This document shows, one piece after another, positions 56,797 through 64,000 of a stretch of 64,000 nt of DNA. The DNA lies in the NCBI RefSeq assembly GCF_001625305.1, contig NW_017803954.1:2486764-2550763 (forward strand), given 5' to 3'. Below the pieces are notes generated by a model. It had not been told where the DNA came from. It did no database searches and saw nothing but the letters and a program-made list of their open reading frames with translations. The translations under genes and the position numbers were made by a program. The first letter of the stretch is position 1, and each line of letters starts with the position of its first letter. This stretch comes from Branchiostoma belcheri. Lineage: Eukaryota > Chordata > Leptocardii > Amphioxiformes > Branchiostomatidae.

Positions 56797-58540
56797 TGGT
56801 ACGTAGTACGTATCCCCTCAGTCAGCCGTTACTTAAGTTCAGCAATAATCACTGAGTGACTGAGACATGCATGGATAGAAGTAAGGATTCTGTTTGGGGA
56901 TCATTTAAAACACAGAAACTGGGTTAGAAATTTGACCCATCTGCCGGTGATACTCCTAGCTCATTAGATTTAACCTGGTGAGAAGTGGCCCTCGGATTGT
57001 CCTTTTACTTCATTAAGTATTTGTACAAAATGGTGGCTTCAATCATTGAAGGGTGACCAGGAGATTTTGGGTGTTGACAGGTGCATATGGAAAATCACTA
57101 GTCCTCCATGAGGAGTTTTAACAGTTTGAAGTTTCTACTTCTGAAGGGTAAAATTGTTGGAAGTGTTTGCTTTTTCCTCCAGACCTCCAGACGTCTTCCT
57201 GTGTATGCCTCCCTCCCCTTTGAAGAAGACAGGTCTTAAATCTAAGCAGCGCTTTCAGCAGTGTGGGCTAGACTTGGGAGGCCAAACATTTGTTCATCTA
57301 CAGCTGAGCAGTGTGTTCATGCCCAGTTCAACGTCTGTGTGTTCAACTTGTTTGTCCCTCAGTTGGAACTTGTCCTGACCTTTTTGTGACAGAGAAGCCT
57401 GAGTGACGTGTGGAAGGGGGACAATATTTGTACATGATGACTTCAGCAAACTATTGTAGGCCGCTAATCTCCTGTGAACTTGATGTTGGGGTGACAGAGG
57501 GCACACTGGTACTCATGTATTATGTAGCTGGTCAACTCACATACTACTGCTAGTACTGGTAATGTTGATTCTACAGTGGTAAACCTTTAATCCTGTGTCT
57601 TGTTCTTAGAATTTCTCACTTACTTGCTCACTTGTGCTTGGTTCAGTCCTAAATGAGAGAAGGAAGGAAATGGAGCAGGATGAGTTACTAAATAGCATGT
57701 ATTCTTGGTGACTTAAGTTTTCTGATAATGCCAGGTTTGCACATTATAAGGTTGCATTAGGCCCTGTTGAAAATCATTGTGAGCTGAGACAACAATTTTT
57801 GTCTGAAGTAGAGCGCCTATTTATTTACTTAGAAAGTTTCTTTTTAAAATGATGGATCTTTCCTTTGTATTCTGCTTATGTGACATTTCTTGAACTTTAA
57901 GAAGGAAGATATTGTAACTTATAGATATACTTTTAACTGCTCGTAGCATGTTTTTATAAGACTTAAGTTTCAAGAACTCTTTTCCGAGGTCTTGCCACCG
58001 GAGATTATTTCATACTCAAACCTGTTTTCGTTAGTTTAGGAAGAATGCCTCTGCTGAGGAAATGTGAATTGAAGGGGAACAATTTTGGTGTGGGTTTGTT
58101 TTTCTTGGTGTACACTTTAGGAGGCATAAAGGAAGTGAAGCCTTTGCATTTTTGCCTAATGTTTACAACTTTGGAATCTGGGCTGCTATTTTACAATGGG
58201 CAAACAGAGAAGACAGATCCCCGGAACTTAGCACATTGTTACATTAGTTTTTCAGAGCTGGTACTGTTAATAGTCAGACACAATAGTCGTAAGTAGACTT
58301 TTCTTACTGTGGGCTCCTGAAGTCATCCTATTACTGTAGAAGAAGAACCAGTTTGAGCATTTACAACAGAAGACTTTCGGAAAGAAAAAGGCCAGCCTTT
58401 ACCAGGCTTCCGAGGCCGCTGGAAAGAGTAGAAATTTGTGGAATAGACAGAAAACATTCCAGGGGAGTTCGCAATAAAACTGTAATTTGTCACTCTACAA
58501 ACTGAAGTGACAAACTGTCTCCTTTACTTTAGTGGACTAA

Positions 58541-58650
58541 CTCTTCTGGCATGCTATCTTTCTATATGGATGTGTATGCTCTCCTGGCATGCTATCTTTC
58601 TGTATGAATGTGCATGCTCTCCTGGCATGCTATCTTTCTATATGAATGTG
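58541..58650 (+). repeat. 38-bp tandem repeat, almost three copies
   Basis: The unit contains CTGGCATGCTATCTTTCT and then TATGAATGTG, with two or three substitutions between copies. Confidence 0.8.
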
Positions 58651-59525
58651 GCCAATTTCTACTCTTTCTAGCCACCTGTAAAGCCCGGTAAAAGGCTAAA
58701 AGAGGTCCATCTAGCAAAAGGACAAGAGACCAATTTAGAAGAGGAAGAGTTTGACTTCATCTTGTATTTTTTTTGTATTGAGGAGAAAATACACAGGAGA
58801 TATCATAACGCCTCATGTCAAGGCTAGCTAAGGGTTGAACAAGTCCACAGGCAAAGATTGACCCCAAGAGAAAGTGCCAGTGAAAGCGCTGACTCCAGGC
58901 CTTACATAAACCCTACCAGCCCTTAGTCATTAACGTCCACACTGACAGCTTGTGTCCATCTCAGGATGAGAGTCCAGGAATCTGTGGACACACACTCAGT
59001 ATGTCTCAACACTGCCCAGAGATAACATCATGGCCTTGTCAACCCCTCAACCCTAAATTCTCCTACACATCACTACATAGCTGATCAGACAGGGATTGCT
59101 CCTGGCTGCAGAGAGATGAGTTGAGCCAGGCATGACCTGGGGGTTATACGGAGTCCCCTGACTGTACACTGTGTTTATGCTGAGGTACATGTCGGGTTGA
59201 AAAGTATACTGTAAGTCTGACTGGCCTTTCTGTTTTCTGCCAAACCATTAGTATAGAAATTTCCTTAGCAGGTGTGATGGACTCTCTATTGACTTCTTGA
59301 ATGATACCTGAATGATTGTAGTTAAAACCCTATTTCTGGCATGTTGAGTAGCAAATTGAAACTCACAATTGCATACATCATTTTTATGCAACATGGACAC
59401 GTTTATCAGACGTTTTGAGGCAATGTTGATGTTCTGACAAAAATGCATGTACATTTATATCTGACATCCCTAGAAGTATCCACTATAAAATGAAGATGTC
59501 TGAAAAGATGCTGAAACAGTGCTAG

Positions 59526-59801
59526 CAGGGCTTGAAATACGGGGTGCATTTGTACCTTACTGCAGGTAAAATTGGAGCTGTCCAGGCATTTCTGATGTTC
59601 ACCTGCACCTTACATATACTATGTATATAACACCATCTATGGAGTATAAAAGAAATAATGGTACTAGTTTCTGAAGAGTTTTTAGTATTATCCATCCTAA
59701 ATTCTAAGCCACACAGCTACAATTTGTTTGATGCAGGTAGTTTTCAAAGTTGCCTGCACCAGTGCAGGTACATGTATGCAGAAAAAGTATTTTGCTTCCT
59801 G
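59526..59801. mobile_element. hAT-like MITE, copy 3
   Basis: It starts CAGGGCTTGAAATAC and ends with a degraded GTATTTTGCTTCCTG. It is flanked by GCTAG on both sides (59521-59525 and 59802-59806). The interior CTATGGAGTATA...CCTAAATTCTAAGCC is shared with the copy at 21261, in the same orientation. Confidence 0.65.
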
Positions 59802-62800
59802 GCTAGTATTCCAACATGTATCTCCCATTTGGAGGCCTGTGCTGAAGCCACATGTTGCAGACATACCTTTGTCTGGTCTGACATGTAAGCTGTGCATGCT
59901 TGAGTGCAAGTTGATGTCTACCATATTTGTTAGCACATTACCGGCTATGTCTGTCAGTACTCAAGTATTTAACAACAGTTATTGAGTTAACTCTGCTTTA
60001 CTAGAGGACCCTGGGGACAGAGAGGTAAAAGCTGGCTGGGGAGAGAGATTTTATATGTGCTCTCAGTTCAAAGTTTTCAAATGTGATAAGGGAGGGGAGA
60101 ACAAAGAAAAGAGAGGAGAGAGAGCTGTGTACTTTAAAAACAAATTTTAGGTACAGGTCAAGTATAGGGCCTGAGCTAGTTTGGCCAATCATCGATAAGT
60201 TGTACATGTAGCCAACTGTCTTTTCTATTGCCAGTATTGGTAATTAAATAGTTGTCTTTGAATGAGGGTTTACACGTATTAACCTATAACAATTGTATTA
60301 ATTAACGAGTTGCCAAGTGTGAAGTTGTCAAAATTGCAGCCTTTTGAGATGGAATTTACTTAAGTGTAAAAATACAGAATTTACTAGTATGTAGTGCTTT
60401 ATTTTGTTTAGGTATAGGCATATACAGTAGATGTTCAGGTGTGGACCTGTACCAAATTTTAGAGCTACAGGTACAGGTATTATGGTAGGTGCACCGCCCT
60501 GTTCTGAGGAAATCTGTCATCGTATGTACTGACTTTGTTGTTGTATACTGGATATGTATGGTAGTCAAAATTATTGTTTAGGTAGGTCGTAAGCAGGAAA
60601 TTTCGCCAAATGGCACTCCAACTGCTGTGTTGACAAAACAGTGTGGTAGCAATGTTACCCCCCCCTGCCCCTGGCCATGTCCCAAATATTTACCATGGGA
60701 ACTAACCTGTTGTGGATGCTTCTTTAAGTGGTTGGAGAACTTTCCAGACATAGGTTGGAATAGTTTTCACACATTGTACATACCTATTTTGCTATTGTGG
60801 TATAACAATTGAAGGCATATCTGTTCAAATGCTATGCAAAGAAGTAGAAGATAATTACGTGTATTATTTGATTCTATTCAAGCAGAAAACAAACAAGTTA
60901 TGTTACTTGAGACGTATATGTTGCGTACTAATTCCAAAACTGTTATTTTGTTATTAATTACAAAAAACAAGACTCTTTTGTTTGATGTTCAGTCCAGGTA
61001 CTTTGTGTACCTATAATATCATATCCTGGGTTTGTCCAAGGTTTTGTTTTTTCGTATGAGACTCCACTAAACAATGTAGACATTATTCAGTTCTTGAGTA
61101 CTGTATGGTGCCAGTGAGTCCTGATGTGTATCAGAGTGTATACAAGCATCAGCCAGCACTTCTTCTTGTCCATTTACCTGTAGAATTGTAGAACAATGAA
61201 GCCTTTTTTTCCAAACTGTGTTTGCCTAGTGGAACTTAAAACACTTGATTAAATTTTCAGCACAAAAATAGGTTTCTCCTTCATCCATGCGCAAGCTTAA
61301 TATGATATCCTGTCATTATGTGTTTTCGCAAATGCAAGATATTTCCTTTCTGCTGTTTTCTAAAAGTGTACTTGGGCATCTATTAACTGCCAGATGAGGT
61401 AATGCAAGTACATGTTCTTAGTTGTTTTCTTTTCAACTTGGAAAGTAAAAGCTAAGGATTTGCAACTATTTTGTTTAAGCCATGGCTTGGTGCATTCTTG
61501 ATCATGACAATGACACCTCTGAAGTATAGCAACCACACACAGTAGCATACTGCCTGTTGAGGTATGTTGTGGTTCAAAGCCTAGCCCTTCTGAAAGCAGT
61601 TGTATTGCCAATAATGATGCCACTGCACGCTAGTAGGCCAATCCGTAAATATGGTGCAGTGAATACAAAACTTCCTCTGATGTCATTCTTTTTTTTCTAT
61701 GGTAAAAAAGGTGTGATATTTATAGTGCCTCTATGACGGGAAGCTTGTTTGTGCACAAGAATTGTTAAGGTGCATCCAAGAGTCAAGTCTTAAGAGATGT
61801 GGTTGATCTCGTAAGTACTCCGGTAGTCCTTTAAGCTCGTATAAAGACCAACTTGACATTCCATAAGCATGAGATCTATGCCCTGTTAAGAATGATCAGG
61901 GAAGATGTTGAGTTGTTGGTAAGTTTACAGTTTTTACGGATAATTTTCCTGAAATGTGACATTGTATTGGATTGTCTTCCATGTACAAATATGATATTAA
62001 GATATTTTCAATGCAACAAGGATGGTAATTACAACATTTTGCAGTTTTCATAAACCGAGAGGGTAAACTGAGTAGAAATTGCTATATAGTTTCATCCGGC
62101 TTTCCATAGTCTTCATCATTTTGCTAAAGTAATAAAACGTTATTTACCCGGTAGCGCCACAAAAAAATAAAGTGCAGTCAGACTTGTTGACATATCTTAA
62201 GAAGTCAAGTGTCCCTCACCTACAAGTAATTACCTTCATTATGAGCTACATAGTAACGAACATAGGAGCACTGAATCAGACATAGTTTCCTTTATACCTG
62301 GCTGTCACCAGTTGACAATGGAGGAAAATCTCCGTAACCCTGATGGCATTAGGGCCCTTTTCTGTGTTAAGACTTGTAGCTTTAGGCCAATTAGGGAGAT
62401 CCTTATAAAGCTGGCCTTAGATCTCTGTAGTGAAGGGAAAAAGCTTAGAGCACGACCCTCATTGACCTTATCACACCTTGTTACGTGGTGCCCATGACTT
62501 GCTAAAGTGACCATAAATTGTTCTCTTTTTTTTCTCAAAAATTCTGCTGTGACTAAGAAGCCCATGTAGCAACAATAATTGGAACTCAGGGCCTAAATTA
62601 ACCAGCGCATTCTAAACCGGATGTACTCCAGCACAAAAGTACCATTGAGAATATCAACATCTTTTAAAACCAGAGTCTTGACCCTGACAGTTCTGGTACA
62701 CATGGCGGTCACGAAAACAATTTGTGGCCAATGAATGATCTCACAGAGAAAAGTTTTTTTTCGCTTCGCCATAACTAAGCATTCCTGTGTATCGCCCTGG

Positions 62801-63252
62801 ACACGTGTATGTAATGGTGTATTGGGAAGGAGAAGACCTGAGGTTTAGCGTGCTAGCGTGCAGTGGCTTCACTCGGCATGATCCCAGTCTTAATCCGTTC
62901 ATGACCGGAACTTGCCCCAGCACCACTTTCTGTCCAGTTTGTTCTTTTCTCTCACACTCCAAAGTAGCGCCATCCCGGGTAAGGAGCTATTTGTGTCCAG
63001 ACTTCCTGTACTCCCAGCTTCCCCCTGGGTCCTTTGTGCGGTGGTGACTTTGAGCTTGGGCTCACCCGCCGAGCTTACAAATAAGACCTCAAACAGCTGG
63101 TCAGCCCTTCCAGCCCCACACAAACCTCCTCAGTTCTAAACCAGCCACATGTGAACCAGCCAATGTTGCTGACTGTATTATTTGTAGACACCATAGGGTG
63201 TCGTCTTCCTGTTGTCTTGTGTAAAATTGATACTAACGCCATGCTATGTGTA

Positions 63253-63456
63253 TACTGTATGGTTTACGGTAGCTAAAGTTTACGGTCTGAGAAAAATGGA
63301 GGTGTTCACAGAACTATAGTATATGTTCATGATCACTGCAGGTGTAGAAGAAAGAAAATCTATGAATTATTTGTTAACACATAACAGTAATGATAATTTC
63401 ATGGTACAGAAGTGAAAACATAAAAATATCATGAAAAAATTAGGAATCTGTTTGTA
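63253..63456. mobile_element. Tc1/mariner-type MITE, copy with degraded right end
   Basis: It starts TACTGTATGGTTTACGG and shares ACGGTCTGAGAAAAATGG and GAATTATTTGTTAAC with the copy at 45885. The right end (TTAGGAATCTGTTTGTA) is a diverged version of the expected terminus, so the right boundary is approximate. Confidence 0.55.
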
Positions 63457-64000
63457 GTTCGACTTGTGAACTCAAAGCGTACTGAAATGCTCAAAATGCA
63501 GAGATTGCCTACTACTTTATGACTTTTGCAATATCTTCTGTAAACTCTTTGCTTTGGATTAATTTGCATAAAGCCCTTTTGAATACTTGATTTATAAATT
63601 TGATAAGGATTCATATATACATGTGTAGTGCAATATAGAGAAAATCCTTTGCAATATTATTACAGGTAATTGAATGTTTTGTATATGTAATTGATAGCAG
63701 TCAGGATATGATCATAATTTGAACAACATTTTGTAGGTTGCTATGGCCAATATATTTCTGAAGTAACAAAGTCAGGCAGGAATTCTGGCCCTGTCCCAAA
63801 CAAGCATTTGTCCCAGCCCTGCGCTCTTTGTGTAGTTTGTGTGGTCTTGACATTGCCCTGGCACCCCCCAGGTTCCACCATTACTCCCCGCCACTTGTAT
63901 CCATCTCTGTTAGCGGCCTTCAGTCCAAATACCCATTATTTGGGCTGAACCCGAGATTCAGGACCCTCTGAGCAGTAATTAGACGCCAGCACCCCTACCT

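Larger units (their letters stand above)
37101..64000. other. Long noncoding stretch, probably first intron of the third gene
   Basis: I found no exon with a recognisable domain on either strand. The longest open frames are about 115 codons or less and read as random peptides. GC-richer patches at about 40730-41220, 50250-50560, 54480-54690, 57150-57500 and 62800-63150 carry no family motif I know. Contents I can support are inverted-repeat elements at 45885-46096, 50264-50530, 55704-55922, 56646-56796, 59526-59801 and 63253-63456, tandem repeats at 38571 and 58541, a TGA microsatellite at 39021, G-rich tracts at 50999-51020 and a CTCF-like motif at 38093. Confidence 0.55.

Noticed and set aside
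62787-63139. GC-richer block with overlapping frames on both strands
   Set aside because: Frames of similar length on both strands with no domain or splice support. Kept only as an unexplained compositional patch.

Overview
The window looks like nuclear DNA of an invertebrate chordate, most likely a lancelet (Branchiostoma). The supporting evidence is small coding exons with canonical GT-AG introns, AT-rich introns packed with short inverted-repeat transposons and a tRNA-type SINE, and one gene whose protein aligns along its length with the vertebrate ABTB2/BTBD11 family as I recall it. No prokaryotic, plasmid or phage features are present. The species call is an inference from overall character, not from a diagnostic marker.

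Layout. Bases 1-24518 contain no exon I can support. They are probably the large intron that follows a first exon lying outside the window, or part of that intron plus intergenic DNA. Bases 24519-30234 (+) hold 15 exons of an ABTB2/BTBD11-like gene: a conserved N-terminal part, ankyrin repeats, a BTB domain, a C-terminal helical part and the stop codon. They encode 730 residues. The 3' UTR ends near 31690 at an AATAAA signal. Bases 32194-35108 (+) hold a small gene for a cysteine-rich, probably secreted protein of about 164 residues. It has an optional-looking 26-codon cassette exon and a possible upstream start that would make a membrane-anchored form. Its first intron carries a 936-bp transposon-like element, and a later intron carries a SINE. 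At about 36690-37100 (+) there is a CpG-rich promoter region and the first coding exon (signal peptide, phase-1 donor) of a third, unidentified gene. Bases 37101-64000 show no further exon I can recognise and are probably its long first intron.

The rest of the window is mobile-element debris and local duplications: a CAGGGCTYGAAAT-ended family with 5-bp target duplications (three copies), a TA-flanked TACTGTAAWTC-ended family (four copies), a TAGCCTGGGTG-ended family, an ATCTGCCACT-ended pair inside the ABTB introns, several tandem duplications, and a short hammerhead-like repeat end. A few GC-richer or homeodomain-site-rich noncoding blocks may be cis-regulatory. The three genes lie on the same strand and show no evident functional link. 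I did not find a convincing new multi-gene system. The most testable novelties are the alternative forms of the small secreted gene and the transposon with same-direction 31-bp arrays near both ends.
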